Below, piece by piece: positions 42,764 through 49,772 of a stretch of 64,000 nucleotides of DNA. Made by a program: the position numbers and the translations under genes. How positions within the stretch are numbered: the first letter of the stretch is position 1; the number at the start of each line of letters is the position of its first letter. Below the pieces are notes generated by a model. It did not search any database. It was given only the letters and a program-made list of their open reading frames with translations, and was not told where the DNA came from. Source of the stretch: Flavobacteriales bacterium (GTDB taxonomy: Bacteria; Bacteroidota; Bacteroidia; Flavobacteriales; Flavobacteriaceae). The DNA is taken from positions 114,250-178,249 of the forward strand of contig QOQB01000001.1 in NCBI GenBank assembly GCA_003331305.1, given 5' to 3'.

Positions 42764-43380
42764 ATCGGTAAGTACACTACCTTTTTGGTGTCAAAAAAGT
42801 CGTCAGAAAAAAATTGCGACAGGGGTGTAGTTTCAGCTTTTGGAAAAGACTTAAGTTCCTCTTCCAAGTCGCCTCCTTTCAAATACAAAATACCATTATC
42901 ACATTCGTGCTTATTGTTGGTGCTTATTTTTTTCTCTACCCAGGGCACAAAACGCTCCATGTGAGTTACCGCTCTACTGACAACAAAGTCGTAGGATCCT
43001 TCAACAGATTCGGCTCTTTTGTGAAATGCATTAATGTTTTTTAACCCTAATGACGATGCTACAGCTTTTACTACTTTTATCTTTTTCCCTATAGAATCCA
43101 CAAGGGTAAACTGTACTTCGGGAAATAGTATGGCCAATGGAATCCCGGGAAATCCACCGCCTGTACCCACATCTAAAATTTTTGAATCGGCAATGAAAGG
43201 CTGTGCTTTTGCTATGCCCAGCGAATGTAACACATGGCGTGTGTAAAAATGTTCTATATCAGTCCGAGAAATGACGTTAATACGTTGATTCCAATCTTGA
43301 TACAATGGCATAAGTGATTCAAACTGCTTTTTTTGAACAGCATTTATAGTGGGAAATTGATTAATAATTGATGTTATCAT
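42760..43380 (-). CDS. rsmG: 16S rRNA (guanine-527 N7) methyltransferase
   Basis: 206 residues. Motif I is Leu-Asp-Val-Gly-Thr-Gly-Gly-Gly-Phe-Pro-Gly-Ile-Pro; also present are Val-Asp-Ser-Ile-Gly-Lys-Lys, Val-Ser-Arg-Ala-Val-Thr and Arg-His-Val-Leu-His-Ser. Methylates G527 in the small ribosomal subunit. In many bacteria it neighbours gidA/mnmG; here it stands alone between pruA and an aminotransferase gene. Confidence 0.95.
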   Translation of the reverse strand: MITSIINQFPTINAVQKKQFESLMPLYQDWNQRINVISRTDIEHFYTRHVLHSLGIAKAQPFIADSKILDVGTGGGFPGIPLAILFPEVQFTLVDSIGKKIKVVKAVASSLGLKNINAFHKRAESVEGSYDFVVSRAVTHMERFVPWVEKKISTNNKHECDNGILYLKGGDLEEELKSFPKAETTPLSQFFSDDFFDTKKVVYLPI

Positions 43381-43391
43381 AATGTATTGTA

Positions 43392-43399
43392 CAAAAATA
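43392..43399 (-). promoter_or_regulatory. Predicted -7 element of rsmG
   Basis: TATTTTTG on the minus strand, exact match, 12 nt before the rsmG ATG. Confidence 0.5.
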
Positions 43400-43419
43400 C
43401 GGAAGCTGTTGATTAAAAA

Positions 43420-43452
43420 TTTGTTTTCGTTTTAAACAAGCGACTATATTTG
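43420..43452 (+). promoter_or_regulatory. Predicted aminotransferase promoter
   Basis: TTTG at 43420-43423, a 21-nt spacer and TATATTTG at 43445-43452: both boxes match exactly, the best promoter in the window. It covers the in-frame TTG at 43450, fixing the start at ATG 43468. Confidence 0.75.
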
Positions 43453-43467
43453 GCAAAAATTTTATTG

Positions 43468-44658
43468 ATGAGTCAACCATTATCAGAACGCATAAAAAGT
43501 TTACCTGCATCGGCAACCTTAGCCATGGCTGCAAAAGCACGAGAGTTAAAAAACGAAGGAAAGGATATTATCGGACTTAGTCTTGGGGAGCCTGATTTTA
43601 ATACACCAGAATTTATCAAAGAGGCAGCTATTGAAGCGATTGAAGCAGATTACAATTCTTACACCCCTGTTGATGGATATGCAGATCTTAAAGAGGCTAT
43701 TTGCACCAAGTTTAAGCGCGACAATGGTTTGGCATACAAAACCAGCCAAATTGTGGTTTCTACAGGTGCAAAGCAATCTATTGCTAACGTAGTTCAGGTG
43801 CTTGTAAACCCTGGTGATGATGTATTATTGGTAGCCCCTTTCTGGGTAAGTTATTCGGCAATGGTTACACTCGCTGAGGGAAATCCCATTGAGATTCGTT
43901 CCGGCATTGAAACGGATTTTAAAATCACGCCCGAACAGCTTGAAGCTGCCATTACCCCCAAAACAAAACTAGTAATGCTTAACTCACCTAACAATCCAAG
44001 CGGCTCTGTGTATTCTAAAGAGGAGTACGAAGCTCTGGCGGTAGTTTTGGAAAAACACCCCACGATTTTTGTGATGTCGGATGAAATTTATGAGCATATA
44101 AACTATGACGGGGTTACTCCATTTAGTTTTGCTGCCATACCAAGTATGTATGCGCGTACCGTAACTGTAAATGGGTTGGCAAAGGCATTTGCTATGACAG
44201 GTTGGCGCATCGGTTATCTGGGTGGTCCAGAATGGATTGCAAAAGCCTGCACCAAAATGCAGGGTCAAGTAACAAGCGGTACAAATTGTATTGCGCAGCG
44301 CGCTGCAATTACAGCCGTATTGGCGCCTATTGGCAAAATCAAATATATGGTTGATGAATTTGATTTTCGTAGAAAGCGTATTATTGACTTGCTTCAAGAC
44401 ATTGAAGGATTTGAAGTAAACGTACCGAAAGGTGCTTTCTACGTATTTCCTGATATTTCGTCTTTTTTTGAAAAAAAATTAAGAGGAAAGTTGATAGAGA
44501 ACTCATCTGATTTTGCCATGTTTTTGTTGGAGGAAGCTAATGTTGCTACCGTCACCGGCGATGCTTTTGGTTGTCCAAACAATATCCGTATTTCCTATGC
44601 GGCTTCTCTAGAAGATATTGAAGAAGCTGTCCGAAGGATTAAAGAAGCCGTTAGCTAA
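43468..44658 (+). CDS. Class I aminotransferase, aspartate aminotransferase-like
   Basis: 396 residues, fold type I PLP enzyme. The Schiff-base lysine is K239 in Leu-Ala-Lys-Ala-Phe-Ala-Met-Thr-Gly-Trp-Arg. Other conserved parts are Asn-Ser-Pro-Asn-Asn-Pro-Ser-Gly, Ser-Asp-Glu-Ile-Tyr-Glu and the carboxylate-binding arginine in Asn-Ile-Arg-Ile-Ser-Tyr-Ala. Most likely aspartate or prephenate transamination; the exact substrate cannot be told. Its stop overlaps the convergent trkH stop by four bases. Confidence 0.92.
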   Translation: MSQPLSERIKSLPASATLAMAAKARELKNEGKDIIGLSLGEPDFNTPEFIKEAAIEAIEADYNSYTPVDGYADLKEAICTKFKRDNGLAYKTSQIVVSTGAKQSIANVVQVLVNPGDDVLLVAPFWVSYSAMVTLAEGNPIEIRSGIETDFKITPEQLEAAITPKTKLVMLNSPNNPSGSVYSKEEYEALAVVLEKHPTIFVMSDEIYEHINYDGVTPFSFAAIPSMYARTVTVNGLAKAFAMTGWRIGYLGGPEWIAKACTKMQGQVTSGTNCIAQRAAITAVLAPIGKIKYMVDEFDFRRKRIIDLLQDIEGFEVNVPKGAFYVFPDISSFFEKKLRGKLIENSSDFAMFLLEEANVATVTGDAFGCPNNIRISYAASLEDIEEAVRRIKEAVS

Positions 44659-46142
44659 TGCTTACGCCAGTAATAGGGTGTAAATAATATTAAAACGGTA
44701 AATAATTCTAGTCTACCAATAAGCATGAGTAAGGCACACCACAATTTTGCAGGTGTGGGAAGCGATGTATACGTTGCGGCAGGGCCCACTTCGCCTAACC
44801 CAGGGCCGACATTTCCTAATGAGGCTGCTGCTCCACCAATGGCTGAGGTAAAGTCTAAGCCCAAAATACTTAGCACACCAGCGCCAATAATAAATAGGAT
44901 GAGATACAAAATAAAAAAGGCAAGAACGTTGTATACAATAGGTTGTTCGAGACTTATTTTGTTAAGGCGTACCATCAGAATAGCGTTTGGATGAAGCGCG
45001 CGCTTAAATTCTAAAAGTCCATTTTTGATAAGGATTAAATGGCGCATAACTTTCACACCCCCCGAAGTGGAACCTGTAGAACCACCCAAAAACATCAAAC
45101 CAAAGAAGAGCATGGTGACAAAAGGTGACCAGGCCGTAAAATCAGAAGTAACTAGCCCTGTAGTAGTAATAACCGCTACCACTTGAAACAATGCATGTCT
45201 AAACGATTGCTCCAGTGATATCCAGACTGACGAATCGACCATTGCGTACGCCCCATTTTTCATCAATGAAACAGTTACTAAAAACACAAATACGCTTATA
45301 AAACCAGCATACCAACGAAATTCCGTATCGTGAAAAATCCGATTAAACTTCCCTTTTAACGCATAGTATAGCAATACAAAGTTACTCCCCGCCAAAAACA
45401 TAAATAATACGGTAATGTACTGGATTTGTGGGATGTCATTCCAGTAACCCAAACTTGAATCTTTGGTTGAAAAACCTCCGGAGGCCATGGTGCTCATCGC
45501 ATGATTGATGGCATCAAAAACAGACATCCCCGATAGGGAAAGCAACAATGCGTTTACAGCTGTAAGTCCTACGTAAATCAACCATAACCTTTTGGCTGTA
45601 TCGCTTATACGTGGGTGGAGTTTGTCACCACCTAAAACGGGTGCCTCTGCGCTAAAAAGCTGCATGCCCCCAATCCCTAAAAGCGGTAAAATAGCAATAG
45701 CCAAAACAATGATTCCCATACCTCCCATCCAATGCGTGAGCGAGCGCCAAAGGATAATACTTTTGGGTAACGATTCGATGTTATCCATGATTGTGGCACC
45801 GGTAGCTGTGTAGCCCGACATGGTTTCAAAAAGTGCATCGGAAAACGATGAAACACTATTTGTAAAAATAAAAGGTAACATGCCAAAAATTACCATAGTG
45901 AGCCATCCAAACACTACAATCAAATAACCCTCGCGTTTTTTTATTTCTTTTCTATGATTAAAGGTTAGTCCCATGGCTAATCCTCCAATTAGAAGGTTTG
46001 CCATAAAAGCAATGAGCATGCCTCGGGTAGCGCCATCATGCATAAAATAACTGCTAAGTGTTGTTATCCCCATAAATAAAGAATTGAACAATAGCAGTAA
46101 TCCAAGAATATGTACAATAAGTTTTAGGTTAAACCCTTTCAT
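44655..46142 (-). CDS. trkH: TrkH family potassium uptake protein
   Basis: 495 residues with four membrane-pore-membrane repeats. Selectivity-filter glycines lie in Ala-Thr-Gly-Ala-Thr, Met-Ala-Ser-Gly-Gly-Phe-Ser-Thr, Thr-Thr-Thr-Gly-Leu and Gly-Asn-Val-Gly-Pro-Gly. Potassium channel of the inner membrane, gated by the TrkA ring encoded just upstream (3-nt gap). Confidence 0.95.
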   Translation of the reverse strand: MKGFNLKLIVHILGLLLLFNSLFMGITTLSSYFMHDGATRGMLIAFMANLLIGGLAMGLTFNHRKEIKKREGYLIVVFGWLTMVIFGMLPFIFTNSVSSFSDALFETMSGYTATGATIMDNIESLPKSIILWRSLTHWMGGMGIIVLAIAILPLLGIGGMQLFSAEAPVLGGDKLHPRISDTAKRLWLIYVGLTAVNALLLSLSGMSVFDAINHAMSTMASGGFSTKDSSLGYWNDIPQIQYITVLFMFLAGSNFVLLYYALKGKFNRIFHDTEFRWYAGFISVFVFLVTVSLMKNGAYAMVDSSVWISLEQSFRHALFQVVAVITTTGLVTSDFTAWSPFVTMLFFGLMFLGGSTGSTSGGVKVMRHLILIKNGLLEFKRALHPNAILMVRLNKISLEQPIVYNVLAFFILYLILFIIGAGVLSILGLDFTSAIGGAAASLGNVGPGLGEVGPAATYTSLPTPAKLWCALLMLIGRLELFTVLILFTPYYWRKH

Positions 46143-46145
46143 GGT

Positions 46146-47495
46146 TTATAAAAAAAGTTGTTCAACTCTATTGATAGACTGAGGCAAACAACACACCAAT
46201 ACAAGGTCAGCTTGTTGAATAACAAAATCACCAAGGGCAATAATCCCTGCGCCATTGCGGATAACGCCTCCTATGGTTGCTGTTTTGGGAAAGTCTAAAT
46301 CTTTGATGGCTTTACCAATCACTTTTGCAGATCGCTGTACTTTAAACTCCACGATTTCGGCGTCCATGTTGTTTAGCTTTGCTACATCTACTACTTCTCC
46401 CCTTCTGATATACCTGAAAATCGTGTTTGCTGTCAGCATTTTTTTATTGACGAGCGTATCTACGCCTATCGATTTTGTGAGCTCAAAATAGTCCATGTTT
46501 TCGATGAGTGCAATGATTTTTGGTACTTGTTTCGACTTTGCCATAAGGCAAGACATAATGTTTGTTTCAGCGTCATTGGTTACTCCCAAAAATGCATCCA
46601 TTTCTTCAAGGTTCTCTTCTAGCAACAATTCAACGTTGCGGCCATCTCCGTGAAGGATTAGTGTATCGGGAAGACGTTCTGCTATTTCAATGGCGCGATC
46701 TTTATCTAACTCAATGAGCTTAACATTTACTCCGAGTTGACAAAGGTCTTCTGCCGTTTTAAACCCAACACGTCCGCCACCCAAAATCATCACATTCTTG
46801 ATTTTATTTTTTATTTCACCTGTAAGGCTGTAGAGTTCTGAAACTCCTTGGGGGAGTGTTGTAAAGTATACCTGGTCACCTTGTTCAAAACATGTGTCAC
46901 CTCTTGGAATAATCGTGTTTTGTGAAGCTTTTCGTTTTATAGCGATCGGCATAAAATGAACTCCCGGAAATACGGATGCTGCCTCACGAACTGTTTTTCC
47001 TATAAAAGGGGCATCTTCTTCCAAAGTGGTACCCATCATGGTTAGTGCACCATCTTCAAATTCGTGGCTGTTTTCAAAAGCAGACTGATCAATAAGCAAT
47101 TGGATTTCTTCAGCAGCCAATTCTTCTGGAGAGACAAGCTCATCAATGCCTAAAGCTTGAAAATCAACGTCATTTTTGTATTTATCAAATTCGATATCGG
47201 TGACTCGGGCAATGGTTCGTTTGCAACCCAATTGTTTTGCCAACAAACAGCACATCAAATTTGTGGTCTCTGATGATGTGACGGCAATCATCATGTCTGC
47301 CTTGTCAACACCTGCGTTTTTAAGTGTCGCCAATGCAGAAGGGTCACCTTTTACTGCACGAATATCAAGGTTGTTATCTGCATAATTCAATGCTTCTTTA
47401 TCAGCATCAATTAGCGTAATGTCCTGTGCCTCAAACGAAAGCAATTTGGCTAAGTGAAAGCCAATATCGCTAGCTCCAGCGATGGCAATGTTCAT
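46146..47495 (-). CDS. trkA: Trk system potassium transporter regulatory subunit TrkA
   Basis: 449 residues: two RCK_N/RCK_C units. The second nucleotide-binding loop is a standard Gly-Gly-Gly-Arg-Val-Gly; the first reads Gly-Ala-Ser-Asp-Ile-Gly, a variant of GxGxxG. Binds NAD(H)/ATP on the cytoplasmic face and gates TrkH. First gene of trkA-trkH, with a perfect palindrome between its promoter and start codon. Confidence 0.95.
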   Translation of the reverse strand: MNIAIAGASDIGFHLAKLLSFEAQDITLIDADKEALNYADNNLDIRAVKGDPSALATLKNAGVDKADMMIAVTSSETTNLMCCLLAKQLGCKRTIARVTDIEFDKYKNDVDFQALGIDELVSPEELAAEEIQLLIDQSAFENSHEFEDGALTMMGTTLEEDAPFIGKTVREAASVFPGVHFMPIAIKRKASQNTIIPRGDTCFEQGDQVYFTTLPQGVSELYSLTGEIKNKIKNVMILGGGRVGFKTAEDLCQLGVNVKLIELDKDRAIEIAERLPDTLILHGDGRNVELLLEENLEEMDAFLGVTNDAETNIMSCLMAKSKQVPKIIALIENMDYFELTKSIGVDTLVNKKMLTANTIFRYIRRGEVVDVAKLNNMDAEIVEFKVQRSAKVIGKAIKDLDFPKTATIGGVIRNGAGIIALGDFVIQQADLVLVCCLPQSINRVEQLFL

Positions 47496-47496
47496 C

Positions 47497-47514
47497 TATA
47501 ATAAGATTATTATA
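47497..47514 (-). promoter_or_regulatory. 18-bp perfect palindrome in the trkA leader
   Basis: TATAATAA-GA-TTATTATA, fully symmetric apart from the 2-bp centre. It starts two bases before the trkA ATG and ends 3 bp short of the -7 element at 47518-47525, so it covers the transcription start. With a 2-base centre it is more like a protein-binding operator than an RNA hairpin. Confidence 0.6.
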
Positions 47515-47517
47515 ATG

Positions 47518-47525
47518 CAAATATA
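47518..47525 (-). promoter_or_regulatory. Predicted -7 element of trkA-trkH
   Basis: TATATTTG on the minus strand, exact match, 22 nt before the trkA ATG and directly upstream of the palindrome. Confidence 0.6.
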
Positions 47526-47571
47526 GCAAGTTTCTGTTCGTTGAAGTAATTTGGTATCTGTAGATTATAGC

Positions 47572-47579
47572 TACATTTG
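47572..47579 (+). promoter_or_regulatory. Predicted -7 element of ubiE-porT
   Basis: TACATTTG, exact match, 6 nt before the ATG at 47586. A frame start at 47577 falls within it and is rejected. Confidence 0.6.
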
Positions 47580-47585
47580 CACCAT

Positions 47586-48311
47586 ATGAGTAAAAACGTT
47601 ACCCCTTACAAAGATTCTTCCCTGTCAAAAAAGGAACAAGTAACCCTAATGTTTGATCGAATTGCCCAAAAATATGATGGACTAAATAGGGTGTTATCTT
47701 TGGGGTTAGATAAGGGCTGGCGTAAAAAATTGGTAAATGGTGTTCGTAAACAGCAAGCCATTGACATTCTTGACGTAGCTACCGGCACCGGGGATGTTGC
47801 TATTGCGTTAAGTAGTATTTCATCGGTTCGCATTGAAGCAGTAGACCTTTCAACTCAAATGTTAGCTGTTCAAGCGAAACAGTTAGATAAACTGCAACTT
47901 AATGAACGTATAAAACTCCAAGTAGCAGATGCCGAGAAGCTGCCTTTTAAAGAGCAATTTGACGCAGTTACTGTAGCTTTTGGTATTCGAAATTTTGCTA
48001 ACCTTGATAAAGGATTGAGCGAAATGTTTCGCGTGCTTCATCCAAATGGTTGCTTGTATATTTTGGAAACCTCGCGGCCCAAAAAATTTCCTATGAAACA
48101 AGCCCATTACATTATGTCAAATGTTATTATTCCACTTTTAGGAAAGGTTTTTGCCGAAGATAAAAGTGCCTACGCTTACCTTGGCGAATCTGCAACGCAC
48201 TTCCCTGATGGAAAAGTGATGTGCAATAAATTGCAGGAAATTGGGTTTACTAAAGTAACACATCGACCGCTTAGCGGAGGCGTAGTTAGTTTGTATGTAG
48301 CACAAAAATGA
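47586..48311 (+). CDS. ubiE: Demethylmenaquinone / ubiquinone methyltransferase
   Basis: 241 residues. Methylates demethylmenaquinone to menaquinone with SAM; menaquinone is the usual Bacteroidetes quinone, so the menG role is the relevant one. Motif I is Leu-Asp-Val-Ala-Thr-Gly-Thr-Gly-Asp-Val; Phe-Asp-Arg-Ile-Ala-Gln-Lys-Tyr-Asp and Val-Ala-Phe-Gly-Ile-Arg-Asn-Phe are family signatures. Overlaps porT by four bases. Confidence 0.95.
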   Translation: MSKNVTPYKDSSLSKKEQVTLMFDRIAQKYDGLNRVLSLGLDKGWRKKLVNGVRKQQAIDILDVATGTGDVAIALSSISSVRIEAVDLSTQMLAVQAKQLDKLQLNERIKLQVADAEKLPFKEQFDAVTVAFGIRNFANLDKGLSEMFRVLHPNGCLYILETSRPKKFPMKQAHYIMSNVIIPLLGKVFAEDKSAYAYLGESATHFPDGKVMCNKLQEIGFTKVTHRPLSGGVVSLYVAQK

Positions 48312-49018
48312 AACCTTATCTAACCCTATTTTTTATCCTTTTTTCCACACTCTACTCGACGTATGGGCAAGATCAAAATTTGGAAAACTTAAAAACCGAT
48401 GATAAAAAGCGATTACGGTTTGGGTATTATCTAGGAGTAAATTCAGTTGGTGCGAAAATGAAATACCTGCCCAATCCGGACGGAAATCCGTTTAGAATTT
48501 CCGTTAAGCCCAAGCTTAGTTTTGATGTTGGTTTACTAGCAGATTTCCGATTAAATGAATTTTTGAACATCCGTTTTCATCCTGGTGTTGCTTTTGTAGA
48601 GCGTGAAATCAGGTTTCCTTTTTCTGAAGAAACGATATCAAAGCCGCTTATAGAGCGAATTGTAAAGTCTAACTATGTGCGCTTTCCACTGGGCATTAAA
48701 TTAAACACCAGACGCATACGCAATGCAAGACCCTTTTTGATGGGTAGTATGTCATACAACATCAATATTACAAGCGAAGAAACAAATCCTGAGGATAACA
48801 ACTCAGGAACGTTTCGTATGAAACGAAATATGTATGCATGGGAGTTTGCCATTGGGACTGATATTTATCTGCCGTATTTTAAGTTCACCCCTTCAATACA
48901 CGGAATTTTTGCTCTTAATAATGAAATTGTTCATGATAAAGACGTCAACAGTCCTTTTACACGCTATGTTGACAGCATGAAAAGTCGTGGTGTTTTTGTT
49001 CGGTTTACGTTTGAGTAA
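48308..49018 (+). CDS. porT: Type IX secretion system protein PorT
   Basis: 236 residues with a signal peptide ending Thr-Tyr-Gly-Gln. Eight-stranded outer-membrane barrel pattern ending in Val-Arg-Phe-Thr-Phe-Glu; typical segments are Arg-Phe-Gly-Tyr-Tyr-Leu-Gly and Val-Lys-Ser-Asn-Tyr-Val-Arg-Phe-Pro-Leu-Gly. PorT is needed for T9SS export. The ubiE-porT pairing is common in flavobacteria and supports the call. Ends one base before the convergent RNA methyltransferase gene. Confidence 0.9.
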   Translation: MKPYLTLFFILFSTLYSTYGQDQNLENLKTDDKKRLRFGYYLGVNSVGAKMKYLPNPDGNPFRISVKPKLSFDVGLLADFRLNEFLNIRFHPGVAFVEREIRFPFSEETISKPLIERIVKSNYVRFPLGIKLNTRRIRNARPFLMGSMSYNINITSEETNPEDNNSGTFRMKRNMYAWEFAIGTDIYLPYFKFTPSIHGIFALNNEIVHDKDVNSPFTRYVDSMKSRGVFVRFTFE

Positions 49019-49738
49019 TTATTTTTTCCGTCCAAATTCGCTCAACAAAATAGCTGTTGCCATGGCAACATTTAGGCTTTCGGCAGCTGGGTTGCCAACA
49101 CTTGGTATCGAAACACTTTGTTGTAAAATAGATTTGACAGCTTTAGAGATTCCTTGTCCTTCGTTGCCCAATACCAAAACCGCATTGGCAGGAAGTGTAG
49201 TGGTATAAACGTTATCACCTTGCATATCGGTACCTACCGCTACTAAGTTGTGTTCGGCTACAAAAGTTACTAAATCAACATAATGCACATGAACTTTTGC
49301 CAAAGATCCCATGCTTGCTTGCACTACTTTGGGGTTAAAACAATCCACCGTGTCAGCAGAGCAAATTAATTGATGAATACCAAACCAATCGCATAATCTA
49401 ATGATTGTTCCCATGTTTCCAGGGTCGCGGATTCCGTCCAATGCCAAATTCAATGGCTGAGCTGCAAACGTATTAGCTAAGGGTAGTTTAAACGCTGCCC
49501 AATGAGATGTAGGGGTACTAAGACTGCTTAATTTTTTCATGTCGTTAGCAGAGATCATTTCAACGGCAATCGTATTATCAGTATCTTTTTCAATGGCAAA
49601 GCTATGAACTAGGTCAAAGCCATGCTCCAAAAAAGTGGCAATTGCTTTCTTGCCTTCTACTGCAAAAAGATCATGCTGTTTTCGGAATTTCTTTTGCCTC
49701 AATTGCCACAGCTGTTTTAGTACGTTTTTGCTAACCAT
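49019..49738 (-). CDS. TrmH/SpoU family RNA 2'-O-methyltransferase
   Basis: 239 residues: a short N-terminal substrate-binding part and a SPOUT knot with Asp-Gly-Ile-Arg-Asp-Pro-Gly-Asn-Met-Gly-Thr, Val-Gln-Ala-Ser-Met-Gly-Ser, Val-Leu-Gly-Asn-Glu-Gly-Gln-Gly-Ile and Ser-Leu-Asn-Val-Ala-Met-Ala-Thr. These are the three SPOUT motifs. Target rRNA or tRNA site unknown. Divergent from the TamL-like gene with 34 bp between the chosen starts. Confidence 0.9.
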   Translation of the reverse strand: MVSKNVLKQLWQLRQKKFRKQHDLFAVEGKKAIATFLEHGFDLVHSFAIEKDTDNTIAVEMISANDMKKLSSLSTPTSHWAAFKLPLANTFAAQPLNLALDGIRDPGNMGTIIRLCDWFGIHQLICSADTVDCFNPKVVQASMGSLAKVHVHYVDLVTFVAEHNLVAVGTDMQGDNVYTTTLPANAVLVLGNEGQGISKAVKSILQQSVSIPSVGNPAAESLNVAMATAILLSEFGRKK

Positions 49739-49748
49739 GTATTTGATG

Positions 49749-49756
49749 TATTTTTG
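49749..49756 (+). promoter_or_regulatory. Predicted -7 element of the TamL-like gene
   Basis: TATTTTTG, exact match, 16 nt before the TTG start. It lies inside the longer frame that begins at ATG 49737, arguing against that start. Confidence 0.5.
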
Positions 49757-49772
49757 TTTATTAACTTTTCTG

